Positions 17,656 to 26,216 of a stretch of 64,000 bases of DNA are shown here, in pieces. The notes beneath the pieces were generated by a model. That model saw only the letters and a list, made by a program, of their open reading frames with translations, made no database searches and was not told where the DNA came from. The position numbers and the translations under genes were made by a program. How positions within the stretch are numbered: the stretch's first letter is position 1; every line of letters starts with the position of its first letter. Origin of the DNA: Halanaerobium saccharolyticum (lineage in GTDB: Bacteria; Bacillota; Halanaerobiia; Halanaerobiales; Halanaerobiaceae); the NCBI RefSeq assembly GCF_003053565.1, contig NZ_QAXS01000001.1, positions 186,001 to 250,000 of the forward strand. The letters are read 5' to 3'.

Positions 17656-18725
17656 TGAAAAATATTGTAATTTCGGGTTATTACGGTTTCAACAACCTCG
17701 GGGATGAGGCAGTGCTGGCCGGAATAAGCTCACTTTTAAAGGAAAAAAGTAAGGATCTAAAAATAACTGTTCTTTCAGCTGAGCCTGAGCAGACAGCCGA
17801 GCGCTATAATCTGAATGCGGTCAGCAGAACATCCGTGATTCAGATTCTTGCCTCTCTGGCAGAGGCCGACCTTTTTATCAGTGGAGGCGGCAGCCTGCTG
17901 CAGGATGTGACGGGGAGCTTTTCGGTTCCCTATTATCTGGGGCTGGCCTGGCTGGCCAGGCTGCAGGGAACAAAGACCGTTTATTATGCCCAGGGAGCCG
18001 GCCCACTTAATAAAAAATGGAGCCAGCTTTTAACAGCTTTCAGTCTGAATAGATTTGAGCTGCTGGGAGTTAGAGATCAGGGATCGCAAAATCTGCTGCA
18101 GGAGATTGGGGTCAAAAAGGAAATCGAGCTGACTGTTGACCCTGTATTTGCTCTTTATGATCCGCTGAATAATTTGAAACAGCAGATTAAAGGGAAAATA
18201 GAAGTCGGGATTTCAGTTCGCCCCTGGTCAGTTGATTATATTTCGGAGCTGGCTGCAGCCTTAAATCAGTTTGCTGAGGGAAAGAAGATTAAGTTTATTA
18301 TTTTTCCGATGCACCAGGGTTCAGATGAGGAGATCTCACTGCAGCTGAAAAAGAAGTTAACGGCTGAGGCGGAAATCTGTGATCTGCCGCCGGTGCCTGG
18401 AGAAGCCCTCAAAGCTTTTTCACAGCTGGACTTATTTGTTGGAGTTCGACTCCACAGTTTAATTTTTGCCCTTTTAAATCAAATTCCGCTGCTGGCTTTA
18501 AGTTATGATCCAAAAATTGAGGGGCTGATGTCAGAACTTGACTATCTACCTCTAATTAAGCTTGAAGATCTAGAGGCAGATCAGGCTGCAGCAGAGCTGG
18601 AAAATATTTTCGCAGCAAGATACAGCCTGCGCAAAAAGATTAAGGGGTTTTTGAAGCTCAAAAAATCTGAAGCGGAAGATTTTGCAGAACTGGTGCTGGA
18701 GGAGGTTGACACTTGCGAAAGCTGA
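17655..18725 (+). CDS. csaB: Polysaccharide pyruvyl transferase CsaB
   Basis: CsaB adds ketal-pyruvate to a secondary cell-wall polymer, the anchor for S-layer proteins with SLH domains. The N-terminus NIVISGYYGFNNLGDEAVLAGI has the family's GYYGxxNxGDE motif. DLFISGGGSLLQDVTG and YYAQGAGPL follow, and GVRLHSLIFAL lies in the C-terminal half. At 356 residues it has normal length. Its ATG overlaps the stop of the DUF5693 gene, and its last 13 bases overlap tagA, so the three genes form one translationally coupled unit. In a cell that also makes ADP-heptose, this suggests that wall-polymer/S-layer and LPS machinery coexist. Confidence 0.92.
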   Translation: MKNIVISGYYGFNNLGDEAVLAGISSLLKEKSKDLKITVLSAEPEQTAERYNLNAVSRTSVIQILASLAEADLFISGGGSLLQDVTGSFSVPYYLGLAWLARLQGTKTVYYAQGAGPLNKKWSQLLTAFSLNRFELLGVRDQGSQNLLQEIGVKKEIELTVDPVFALYDPLNNLKQQIKGKIEVGISVRPWSVDYISELAAALNQFAEGKKIKFIIFPMHQGSDEEISLQLKKKLTAEAEICDLPPVPGEALKAFSQLDLFVGVRLHSLIFALLNQIPLLALSYDPKIEGLMSELDYLPLIKLEDLEADQAAAELENIFAARYSLRKKIKGFLKLKKSEAEDFAELVLEEVDTCES

Positions 18726-19453
18726 TAAAAATACTTGAGGTTAATATCGATCGGCTCAACATGAAGCAGGCAGTAGAGAGGGTAAGAGAGCTGAGCACTG
18801 ATCACAGTCAGCCTTCTTTAGTGGTGACCCCCAATTCGGAGATGCTGGCCCTGGCGGCTGAAGATCGGGAGCTGGCCAGGATTTTAAATTCAGCTGATCT
18901 GGCAACTGCTGATGGAATCGGAGTTGTAATTGCTTCAAAAATTATGGGAGAGCCGTTGGAAGAGCGAGTGGCCGGCTTTGATCTGATAAGTTTATTATTT
19001 AAGGAACTGGCTGCAGAGGATATAAATTTTTATTTCCTGGGCGGGAAACCGGGAGTTGTCGACAGGGCGGTGGCAAATTTAAAAAGTGATTATCCTGAAC
19101 TAACAATTTCTGGTTATCACCACGGCTATTTAGACCGCGAAAATCAGCAGCAGGTGATTGCAGAAATCAATCAAAAGAATATTGATCTGCTCCTGGTAGG
19201 AATGGGAGTTCCCCTGCAGGAGAAGTTTTTGGATAACAATTTAAAGAAGTTAAATGTAGGAGCTGCCATTACAGTCGGCGGCAGTTTTGATGTGCTGGCA
19301 GGTGAGGTCGAGCGGGCTCCGCTCTGGATGCAGAAGGCTGCTTTAGAGTGGTTTTACAGGCTGCTGCAGGAGCCATCTCGCTTTGGTAGAATGCTGGCGC
19401 TGCCGAAGTTTATTTATCTGGTTATAAAAGCTAAATTTTTTGGCAGCAAATAA
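18713..19453 (+). CDS. tagA: WecG/TagA/CpsF family glycosyltransferase
   Basis: A GT26-family enzyme of 246 residues. In teichoic acid synthesis TagA adds ManNAc to lipid-linked GlcNAc. VVTPNSEMLALAAEDRE, ATADGIGVVIASKIMGEPL and AGFDLISLL are the family's N-terminal signature. INFYFLGGKPGV and LLVGMGVPLQEKF belong to the donor-binding half, followed by VGGSFDVLAGEVERAPLWMQ. The TTG start lies inside the end of csaB with GGAGG upstream. It probably builds the linkage unit of the polymer that CsaB pyruvylates (inference from operon context). Confidence 0.9.
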   Translation: MRKLIKILEVNIDRLNMKQAVERVRELSTDHSQPSLVVTPNSEMLALAAEDRELARILNSADLATADGIGVVIASKIMGEPLEERVAGFDLISLLFKELAAEDINFYFLGGKPGVVDRAVANLKSDYPELTISGYHHGYLDRENQQQVIAEINQKNIDLLLVGMGVPLQEKFLDNNLKKLNVGAAITVGGSFDVLAGEVERAPLWMQKAALEWFYRLLQEPSRFGRMLALPKFIYLVIKAKFFGSK

Positions 19454-19562
19454 ATATTTGAGTAAATACAGCCAGAGTGCTGTTCTAAGGCTGGATATTT
19501 AAGGCTAATTATAACGAAAACTAAATTTTCACAAGGAGATAAGTTTATAAGGGGGAGATAGT

Positions 19563-20405
19563 TTGAAAAAAAGAATTTTTATCGATTATCTTGGAATTAC
19601 AGCCGGATCTTTTTTAATCGCACTTGCTTTAACGGTCTTTCTGGTACCAAATAGAATTGCAGCAGGTGGTGTCAGCGGTCTGGCGACAGTTATTTACTAC
19701 ATAACATCTTTTCCAATTGGTATTACGATGCTGGTGATCAATATTCCGCTTTTTCTGGCAGGAGTTAAGATCATGGGGATGACTTTTGGGATTAGAACCA
19801 TTTATGGTATAGTCTCACTTTCAGTTTTTACTGATTTACTGCAGCCCCATATGACTGCCCTGACTGATGATCTGCTGCTCGCTTCAATTTACGGAGGAGT
19901 AATTGGTGGTATCGGACTGGGGATAGTTTTTAGATCCCGTGGTACTACCGGAGGGACTGATTTGATTGCTTCCCTGATCAATTATTTTACCGGAATTACA
20001 GTTGGAGAAGGTCTTTTAATAGCTGATGGAGTTGTAGTAGCTCTGGCGGGAATCTTTTTCAATCTGGAAGTTGCACTCTATGCTGCAGTTACTATTTTTA
20101 TTACCTCTCAGACAATTGATGTTGTTCAGGAAGGTTTGAACTTCAAAAAAGGGGTGCTGATTATCTCTGATAAAGCTGAAGAGATCAATCAGATGGTGGT
20201 CAATGACCTCAACCGCGGCATAACAGAATTTGATGCCAGAGGTGGCTATACTGGTGACCCCAAACAGGTGCTGCTCTGTATAATTTCTCGGTCTGAAGTT
20301 TCCGAACTGAAAAAAGAAGTGGCAGCTATAGATAAAGAAGCATTTGTAATTATCAGCAATGTTCACGAGGTGTTGGGCGAAGGGTTTACAGAAATAGCCC
20401 ATTAA
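19563..20405 (+). CDS. YitT family membrane protein (DUF161/DUF2179)
   Basis: A 280-residue integral membrane protein of unknown transport or structural role. About five or six helices cover residues 10-190, including LVPNRIAAGGVSGLATVIYY and FRSRGTTGGTDLIASLINYF, which are the signature repeats of the YitT family. The C-terminal cytoplasmic DUF2179 domain (about 200-280) contains GITEFDARGGYTGDPKQVLLC. The TTG start follows GGGGGAGA. It stands 109 bases after tagA and 66 before ctpA, so it may be read with either. No substrate can be inferred. Confidence 0.88.
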   Translation: MKKRIFIDYLGITAGSFLIALALTVFLVPNRIAAGGVSGLATVIYYITSFPIGITMLVINIPLFLAGVKIMGMTFGIRTIYGIVSLSVFTDLLQPHMTALTDDLLLASIYGGVIGGIGLGIVFRSRGTTGGTDLIASLINYFTGITVGEGLLIADGVVVALAGIFFNLEVALYAAVTIFITSQTIDVVQEGLNFKKGVLIISDKAEEINQMVVNDLNRGITEFDARGGYTGDPKQVLLCIISRSEVSELKKEVAAIDKEAFVIISNVHEVLGEGFTEIAH

Positions 20406-20471
20406 CAATTTTATTTTATCAGGTTTTGATGGTTTGTGTTTATTAATTTAAGAAAGCAGGTGGCTAATTTA

Positions 20472-21734
20472 ATGCAGAGAATTAGAGAGAAATTTAAGAA
20501 TAAAGTTTGGTTATTTACACTGTCATTTTTACTATTATTTACTTTTGCAGTTTCGGCTCAGGACGGCGCCGTTGAAGAACAGCTTCCCCAGGAGCCGCAG
20601 CAGCAGGAAGAAAATTACACCAAGGCTGATGCCTTTCAGGATGTAATGTTTCTACTGCAGAATTATTATGTTGAGGATGTAGAATTTGAAACCCTGATCG
20701 AAGGTGCCATTGATGGCATGTTAAATAAAGTGGACCGCTATTCCTATTTCATGTCTCCTTCAGAATACGAAGAGATGCAGCAGGAATATGAGGGCCATTA
20801 TGGCGGTATTGGAATTGTAATTACGATGAGAGATAATAAGCTGACAATCGTTTCTCCAATTAAAAACACCCCCGGAGAAAGAGCCGGGCTGAGATCTGGT
20901 GATATTATTAGCGCAATTGATGGTCAGGAAACTGCAGAGATATCACAGATGAAAGCAGTGGATCTAATGCGCGGGGAAGAAGGTACAGATGTTACTCTGA
21001 CCATTGACCGGGGAGATGAAGAACCATTTGAAGTTGAAATTACCCGGGAAGATATAGAAGTACCCTATGTTGAAACGGAAATGAAAACTGAGGAAATTGG
21101 CTATATCAGTCTGGCTCAGTTTATTGAAGATGTGGGCCCAAAAGTAGAATCAGCAGTTGCCGATTTAAAAGCAGAAGATGCTCAGGGAATTATTCTTGAC
21201 CTGAGAAACAACCCGGGCGGTCTACTGGATGAGGCTGTTAATGTTTCTTCAGTATTTTTAGATGAAGGTGTTGTTGTTTCTGTCAGACAGAAGGACGAAA
21301 CTGAAAGAGTTCTGAAAGTTAATCAGGAGATTGAGGCTGATACTGAGATTCCTTTAATAATTCTAATTAATAAAGGATCTGCCAGCGCCTCGGAAATTGT
21401 TGCTGGAGCTGTCAAGGACTATGACCGCGGTAAGCTGATCGGATCTACCACATTTGGTAAGGGAGTTGTGCAGTCAGTAGTACCACTTAAAGATGGCTCA
21501 GCAGTTAGTTTGACAACTGCTCGTTATTATACTCCTGACGGAAATTATATTCACGAAAAGGGAATTGAACCTGAGATCAAGGTAGAGCTTGACGTTGAAG
21601 CTATTCAGGCTGCTGCGGAAGACGAGGAAACTGAGGAAGATGAGGCTGACAATCAGCTGCAGCGGGCAATAGAAGAAATGGAAAATATGATTTTTGTTCG
21701 CGATTTTCAGGATCAGAAAGCTGCCGGAGAGTAA
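20472..21734 (+). CDS. ctpA: C-terminal processing protease (S41 family, CtpA/CtpB)
   Basis: An exported serine protease that trims C-termini of envelope proteins. An N-terminal membrane/signal segment lies at about 12-30. A PDZ domain follows (YGGIGIVITMRDNKLTIVSP ... RAGLRSGDIISAIDG). The S41 protease domain has LDLRNNPGGLLDEAV, the nucleophile region NKGSASASEIVAGA and the lysine-bearing TTFGKGVVQ, a Ser-Lys dyad. An acidic tail ends the protein. The frame is open to GTG 20436, but ATG 20472 has AGGTGG 8 nt upstream and is chosen, giving 420 residues. A hairpin with T-runs on both sides separates it from the convergent phosphatase gene. Confidence 0.93.
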   Translation: MQRIREKFKNKVWLFTLSFLLLFTFAVSAQDGAVEEQLPQEPQQQEENYTKADAFQDVMFLLQNYYVEDVEFETLIEGAIDGMLNKVDRYSYFMSPSEYEEMQQEYEGHYGGIGIVITMRDNKLTIVSPIKNTPGERAGLRSGDIISAIDGQETAEISQMKAVDLMRGEEGTDVTLTIDRGDEEPFEVEITREDIEVPYVETEMKTEEIGYISLAQFIEDVGPKVESAVADLKAEDAQGIILDLRNNPGGLLDEAVNVSSVFLDEGVVVSVRQKDETERVLKVNQEIEADTEIPLIILINKGSASASEIVAGAVKDYDRGKLIGSTTFGKGVVQSVVPLKDGSAVSLTTARYYTPDGNYIHEKGIEPEIKVELDVEAIQAAAEDEETEEDEADNQLQRAIEEMENMIFVRDFQDQKAAGE

Positions 21735-21784
21735 AGTTAGAGCGGCTATCTAGTCGATAAAAATATATAAACTAGTTTGAGCAG

Positions 21785-21815
21785 AAAAAGCCAGCATTAA
21801 TTTGCTGGCTTTTTT
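21785..21815. terminator. Bidirectional terminator between ctpA and the HAD gene
   Basis: The stem AAAAAGCCAGCA / TGCTGGCTTTTT with a 6-nt loop is flanked by A- and T-runs. It can end transcription from both convergent genes. Confidence 0.85.
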
Positions 21816-21843
21816 CTGTAGTTAGCTTTAATTTTCATCAGAG

Positions 21844-22668
21844 CTATAATTTATTTTTCAACTCTCCTACATCTTCAAATACATAATCAAAATACTTCTG
21901 CTTACTGCTGAGTTCTTTTAGATCTGCTGCTTTTGTTTCTCCACTCAAAACAAGAATGCCGGTAATTCCAGCATCATCAGCCATCCGCATATCTGTATAT
22001 AAGCGGTCACCGACCATGGCCAGCTCAGATTTTTTCAGTTTAAACCTATTCAAAATATAATCAACAGTTAGTTTGGAAGGTTTACCCACAATTAAGGGTC
22101 TTTTGCCGGTTGAAGCTGCCAGCAGCTCGATCATTGCCCCGGTATCCGGCTGGGTTTTGCCTCCACTTAAAGGACAGACCAGATCAGGATGGGTGGCCAC
22201 ATAGTCAACTCCGGAGAGAATTAACTCGTGGGCATCCCAGAGTTTTTTGTAGTTTAGGGTCTTATCAAAACCCAAAACTACATAATCAACATTTTCCGGC
22301 TTTTCTCTGATATTTTCTATGTTATTGACAACCTGATGTCCAAAGCGCTCCATCTCTTCTTTGAGAGAATCAGTCCCTAAAAGATAAATTTGCTTGCCCT
22401 TTTTTTCGCCTGCTTCAGCCAGGTAGGAAGCTGTAATTTCACCGGAATTAATTATTTTTTCAGCTGCAGCTTCAATCCCCATCCGCTGCAGTTTCTGCTG
22501 ATAATCGGCCCGATTTTTAGAAGAATTATTGGTTAAGAATATGTAATCCTTATCTACTGCCTTAAGTTCTCTCAGAAAGTCGAGACTTCCCTCCAGTAGA
22601 TCGTTTTCCAGATAAATTGTTCCATCCATATCCAGTATAAAAAATTTAAGCTGACTTAAATCACTCAT
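21844..22668 (-). CDS. HAD-IIA family sugar or nucleotide phosphatase (NagD/AraL-like)
   Basis: A 274-residue cytoplasmic phosphatase. FILDMDGTIYLENDLLEGS is motif I with the nucleophile and acid/base Asp pair (DMD). FLTNNSSKNR is motif II, VVLGFDKTLNYKK marks the C2 cap of subfamily IIA, and VGDRLYTDMRMADDAGI is motif IV with its Asp pair. Relatives hydrolyse nucleotide, phosphoglycolate, glycerol-phosphate or sugar phosphates, and the substrate cannot be read from sequence. It lies downstream of a Ugp-like importer on the same strand, but a terminator separates them, so coupling to glycerol phosphate use is only a possibility. Confidence 0.88.
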   Translation of the reverse strand: MSDLSQLKFFILDMDGTIYLENDLLEGSLDFLRELKAVDKDYIFLTNNSSKNRADYQQKLQRMGIEAAAEKIINSGEITASYLAEAGEKKGKQIYLLGTDSLKEEMERFGHQVVNNIENIREKPENVDYVVLGFDKTLNYKKLWDAHELILSGVDYVATHPDLVCPLSGGKTQPDTGAMIELLAASTGKRPLIVGKPSKLTVDYILNRFKLKKSELAMVGDRLYTDMRMADDAGITGILVLSGETKAADLKELSSKQKYFDYVFEDVGELKNKL

Positions 22669-22802
22669 CTGCTGCCCCTTTCAAAATCTAAATTTTAGTT
22701 ACTTTAGTTAATAAGATATTTATCTTCAATCTGCTGGAAGATAATATATAAACTCTATCTATTAATTTATCAGTACTTTCAACTAAATTCAAGTCTTAAA
22801 TT

Positions 22803-22833
22803 AAAACCCGACTGCAGAGAGACTGCAGCCGGG
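22803..22833 (-). terminator. Terminator of the reverse-strand ABC operon
   Basis: The stem CCCG-CTGCAG / CTGCAG-CGGG has one mismatch and a 5-nt loop. On the reverse strand a TTTT run follows it directly. Confidence 0.75.
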
Positions 22834-22862
22834 CATTAAAATCAGATTATATTTTAGCCAGT

Positions 22863-22950
22863 TTAGTCATTAAAGAGCTCTGTATAATCCTGAAGTACAT
22901 TATCAGCCTGCTCGTCAGCTTTATTAAGAGCTTCTTCTGCTGTAGCTTCA
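22863..22950 (-). other. Out-of-frame C-terminal tail of the binding-protein gene
   Basis: Directly beyond the premature TGA of the adjacent binding-protein gene, the +1 frame encodes FTGEATAEEALNKADEQ...VLQDYTELFND and stops at TAA 22863-22865. This matches in pattern the last residues of the paralogue at 27765-29102 (LQGDMTPQEAMDEAASRVD...). One extra A in GAAGAAAGCC would account for the shift. Restoring it joins the tail to the main frame. Confidence 0.75.
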
Positions 22951-24159
22951 CCGGTAAAGGCTTTCTTCTACAGCTGTATCAACGATATCTCTGATTTCAA
23001 CAAAGTTACCTAAAAGCACACCATTGGCTGCAGGTGACTGAACTCCACTTAATACCTGGAGGAAGGCAGTTAAGTAGTTAGGATTGTCACTGAACCAGCG
23101 GTCATCCATCAGAGTTTTAACTGCTGCATTTGTAGATGGGAAATAACCTGTGTCTTTGTGCCACTGAATTGTAACATCAGTTTTACTTAGATACTTAAAG
23201 AATTCTACAACTGCTTCATATTCTTCGTCGCTGTGGCCCTGCATAACCCAGAGGGAAGCTCCACCAATAACTGAGTTACCAATACCCTGGCCTTCAAAAC
23301 GAGGCAGGAAGGTAGTACCAACTTCAAAATCAGCTGATTCCATAATGGAACTTAGAGAAGATGTGGACTGGATTAACATGGCAACTTCACCAGCTAAGAA
23401 GTCCTGGTTGGCAGAATATTCACGGCCACCATAAGCTACAACATCTTTTTCTACTAAATCTGTCCAGGTTCCAAGTACCATTTTAGCGAAGTCACGGTCA
23501 AGATAAACTTCACTTGCTCTGCCGCTGCGACCATTATCATTATTTGCATAAGGTTTGTTGTGATAAGCATGCATCTGCTCTAAAATCCAGGCTGGCCAGC
23601 CAAAGGAAAGACCGTGGTTGGCTGCTCCACTATCGATGATCTGCAGACCCATTTCTTCGATATCAGCCCAGGTTTCTGGAACTGTTTCAATTCCTGCTGC
23701 TGCAAAAGCATCTTTATTATAATAAAGCATTGCAGTTGAAGAGTTAAAAGGCATTGAATATAGTTTGCCATCAACACTGTAGTAATTTAAAATAGGCTGA
23801 ATAACACTGCCGAAGTCGATTTTGCCTTCTGCAATTTCATAAACAGGGACAATAGCTTCACTATCCAGCATGGTCTGAGTTCCTACTTCATAGACCTGAA
23901 TAATGTGGGGTGGATTGCCGGAGCGAACTGCAGAAATACCCTGAGTTAGAGTTTCTGCATAACTTCCGGTAAACTGTGCTGTTACATTAATATCATCATG
24001 TTCTGCGTTAAAACCATCAACAATTTTTTCTACTGCTGCAGTACGACCGCCACTCATGGCATGCCAGAACTCGAGTTCAATTGTCTGAGCGGAAACCATT
24101 GCTGCACTAAAAGCAAAGAGTGTAACTAAGGTTAAAATAATAATAGATTTTTTTAACAT
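22948..24159 (-). CDS. Extracellular solute-binding protein, UgpB-like, C-terminally frameshifted
   Basis: The binding component of an ABC importer, with signal peptide 1-24. ELEFWHAMSGGRTAAVEKIV and INVTAQFTGSYAETL are close to the sn-glycerol-3-phosphate binder UgpB, as are PFNSSTAMLYYNKDAF and GGASLWVMQGH. The frame stops at TGA 22948 with VEESLYR, while the missing 31 residues lie in the next frame (22863-22950), so the true product is probably about 434 residues. Whether this is real or a read error cannot be told here. It is the last gene of the reverse operon permease-permease-SBP. A strong GGAGG lies 37 nt from the ATG, with a 26-nt hairpin in between. It is clearly paralogous to the forward-strand binder. 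Confidence 0.85.
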   Translation of the reverse strand: MLKKSIIILTLVTLFAFSAAMVSAQTIELEFWHAMSGGRTAAVEKIVDGFNAEHDDINVTAQFTGSYAETLTQGISAVRSGNPPHIIQVYEVGTQTMLDSEAIVPVYEIAEGKIDFGSVIQPILNYYSVDGKLYSMPFNSSTAMLYYNKDAFAAAGIETVPETWADIEEMGLQIIDSGAANHGLSFGWPAWILEQMHAYHNKPYANNDNGRSGRASEVYLDRDFAKMVLGTWTDLVEKDVVAYGGREYSANQDFLAGEVAMLIQSTSSLSSIMESADFEVGTTFLPRFEGQGIGNSVIGGASLWVMQGHSDEEYEAVVEFFKYLSKTDVTIQWHKDTGYFPSTNAAVKTLMDDRWFSDNPNYLTAFLQVLSGVQSPAANGVLLGNFVEIRDIVDTAVEESLYR

Positions 24160-24165
24160 AAATTC

Positions 24166-24201
24166 TCTTCATTTAATTTAATAAATGAAGATTACACCTC
24201 C
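24166..24201 (-). promoter_or_regulatory. Hairpin between a strong Shine-Dalgarno and the SBP start
   Basis: On the reverse strand GGAGG (24201-24197) lies 37 nt before the ATG at 24159. A perfect inverted repeat, TCTTCATTTA / TAAATGAAGA (24166-24175 and 24182-24191), occupies the gap. When folded, its 26 nt are looped out and the effective spacing becomes about 11 nt. Closer to the ATG only a weak AGAG is seen. Confidence 0.5.
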
Positions 24202-24357
24202 TTTTTTTGATGAAACATGAATCAATAGACCACTAATTTGAGATCACAATTCAACTTCCCCAAATTGAATACTTAAAATCTCACCCCCAATTTATCTTAA
24301 TTTTTAAAAGTATTTCAGTTTATCCCTCCTCGATAAATTTCTTTCATTTTTCTTATA

Positions 24358-25185
24358 TTATTTATCCTGCTGCATGGCAAAACCTTCAACCAGGCTTTTT
24401 TGCAGGGTCAAATAAACTAGTAGTGGTGGAATAACACCGATAATTAGAGCTGCCATAATCACATTCCATTCCGGCTGAGCGTCAGAGGGAATCAGCATCT
24501 TCAGCCCAATTTGAACCACCCGCACCCGGGCACTGTTGGTTGTAACTAAAGGCCAGAGGTACTGGTTCCAGACCCAGATAAATTCTATAGTAAAAAGAGC
24601 AACAATATTACTTTTAGAAAGTGGAATCAAAATTGACCAGAGAAATCTGAGTGGAGTAATGCCGTCGATTAAGCTTGCCTCCAGCAGTGATTCCGGTACT
24701 GTCATATAGAACTGCTTAAACAGAAGAACTCCGGTAGCACTGGCGAAAAAAGGAATGGTCAGCGCATAATAGGTATCAAGCCAGCCTAAATTATCCATTA
24801 ACTGATAGGTCGGCACAATTCTAATCGGCAGGGGCAGCATGTGGGTAATTAAAATTAAAATAAAAAGTATATTTTTGCCGGGGAATTCCCCGAAATAGAC
24901 AAAGGCAAAGGCTGCCGAGATAGAAAGAATAATTTTTCCCACCGCGGTAACGATTGAAATAAAGGAACTGTTAAAAAGAAGTTTTCCCATATTAGAGCGC
25001 TGCCAGGCTTCACGGTAGTTATTGATCATATTATCTCCCAGCTGTAATTTTGGGGGGGAAGAATATACCTCATTGACATTTAAAGTACTGACCATAAAGG
25101 CATAAATTATTGGGAATGAAACTAAAAAAACTGAAATTATTAAAAATAGGTGAATAAATATTGTAGTTGATTTCTTGCGCTTCAT
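24358..25185 (-). CDS. ABC transporter permease, UgpE/MalG-like
   Basis: The second permease of a carbohydrate or glycerol-phosphate importer, 275 residues with about six membrane helices. The EAA loop that docks the ATPase is SLLEASLIDGITPLRFLWSILIPLSK (about 160-185), with the conserved EAxxxDGxxxxxxxxxxxxP pattern. The order in the operon is permease A (25201-26088), then this gene, then the binding protein. The gap to the upstream permease is only 15 bases, and its AGGAGG ribosome site lies there. No ATP-binding subunit is encoded nearby. The forward-strand gene at 30183-31019 is its counterpart. Confidence 0.9.
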   Translation of the reverse strand: MKRKKSTTIFIHLFLIISVFLVSFPIIYAFMVSTLNVNEVYSSPPKLQLGDNMINNYREAWQRSNMGKLLFNSSFISIVTAVGKIILSISAAFAFVYFGEFPGKNILFILILITHMLPLPIRIVPTYQLMDNLGWLDTYYALTIPFFASATGVLLFKQFYMTVPESLLEASLIDGITPLRFLWSILIPLSKSNIVALFTIEFIWVWNQYLWPLVTTNSARVRVVQIGLKMLIPSDAQPEWNVIMAALIIGVIPPLLVYLTLQKSLVEGFAMQQDK

Positions 25186-25200
25186 TTTGAACTGCCTCCT

Positions 25201-26088
25201 CTACTGATAGAATACTTTTTCGCCTGCATATTTGAACTGAATAATAGTTATCACTGCAACAAAAACAAAGAGAATAATTGACTGAGCAGATGCATAACCG
25301 GTTCTCATACTTAAAAAGGCATCTCTAAATAATTTATAGGTAACTATATCTGTGGCTCGAGCCGGTCCGCCCTGGGTTAAAACATCTACTACGCCAAAGG
25401 TTAAAAAGAAAACCTGCAGGGTATTCATGATCAGCAGAAAAAAAGTTATTGGTGAAATCAGGGGAAAGGTAATCCGCCAGAATTTTGTAAAGGGGCTCGC
25501 TCCGTCAATGTCAGCTGCTTCTAAGAGTTCAGGTGAGACATTCTGGAGGGCGGCAATAAAAAAGATAAAATTATAGCCGAGCATTCTCCAGCTGGAAGCA
25601 ATAATAATTAAGATAAAAGCTGCTGTTCCACTATTGATCCAGTTAAATTCAAATCTGGTTATCAGTTGAATATAATGAGACATAATTCCTACATTGGGGT
25701 GCATTAAAACTCCCCAGATAATACCGGCAAAAGCAAAGGAAAAAGCAAAAGGCCAGATCAGTAAACTTTTATAAATTTTAGCACCTCTTATTTTTTTGTT
25801 GGTAACAACAGCCAGAATTAAGGCAGATGAAATCGAAATAAAAACTGTAATCGCTGTAAAAACCAGAGAGCGGGTTAAACTGTTCCAGTAAGCAGGAGAA
25901 GTTAAGAGCCGCTGGAAATTTTCTATCCCTACATAGATCTGCCTGTTGCCAAAGGGGGTAGAGCGGAAAAAGCTTAAGTAAAGTGATTGGAGTGAAGGGT
26001 AAATCAAAAAGGTAGTAACAATAATAATTGATGGTGCAATTAAAAGATAAGCTAAATAACGATATTTTTTAGCAAACTTGCTGTTCAA
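25201..26088 (-). CDS. ABC transporter permease, UgpA/MalF-like
   Basis: The first permease of the reverse-strand importer. About six membrane helices are predicted, and the EAA loop is ELLEAADIDGASPFTKFWRITFPLIS. The frame is open to 26139, but TTG 26088 has GGGAGG 8 nt upstream and gives 295 residues, exactly the length of the forward-strand paralogue at 29232-30119. The N-terminus then reads LNSKFAKKYRYLAYLLIAPS, which matches normal family starts. A terminator upstream (26175-26211) separates it from the MFS gene, so this is probably the first gene of its operon. Confidence 0.9.
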   Translation of the reverse strand: MNSKFAKKYRYLAYLLIAPSIIIVTTFLIYPSLQSLYLSFFRSTPFGNRQIYVGIENFQRLLTSPAYWNSLTRSLVFTAITVFISISSALILAVVTNKKIRGAKIYKSLLIWPFAFSFAFAGIIWGVLMHPNVGIMSHYIQLITRFEFNWINSGTAAFILIIIASSWRMLGYNFIFFIAALQNVSPELLEAADIDGASPFTKFWRITFPLISPITFFLLIMNTLQVFFLTFGVVDVLTQGGPARATDIVTYKLFRDAFLSMRTGYASAQSIILFVFVAVITIIQFKYAGEKVFYQ

Positions 26089-26174
26089 TCTGATTACCTC
26101 CCGAATTAATAATATTATGAATTTTTTAAATATAAGCAAAATAAAAGCAGCTAATTTTATATTTCGCTGTTAGT

Positions 26175-26211
26175 TAAAAAAACCCTGCTTAATTTTTAGA
26201 AAACAGGGTTT
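26175..26211 (-). terminator. Terminator after the MFS transporter gene
   Basis: The stem CAGGGTTT / AAACCCTG with a 16-nt loop is followed on the reverse strand by a run of seven Ts. It lies between the MFS gene and the permease operon. Confidence 0.75.
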
Positions 26212-26216
26212 AAAAT

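Noticed and set aside
19454-19562. Hairpin CAGCC / GGCTG between tagA and the YitT gene
   Set aside because: The stem is five pairs with a long loop and no T-run; too weak to annotate.
20016-20408. A 130-codon reverse frame opposite the YitT family gene
   Set aside because: It is antisense to a conserved membrane-protein gene along its whole length and has no plausible start signal or homology.
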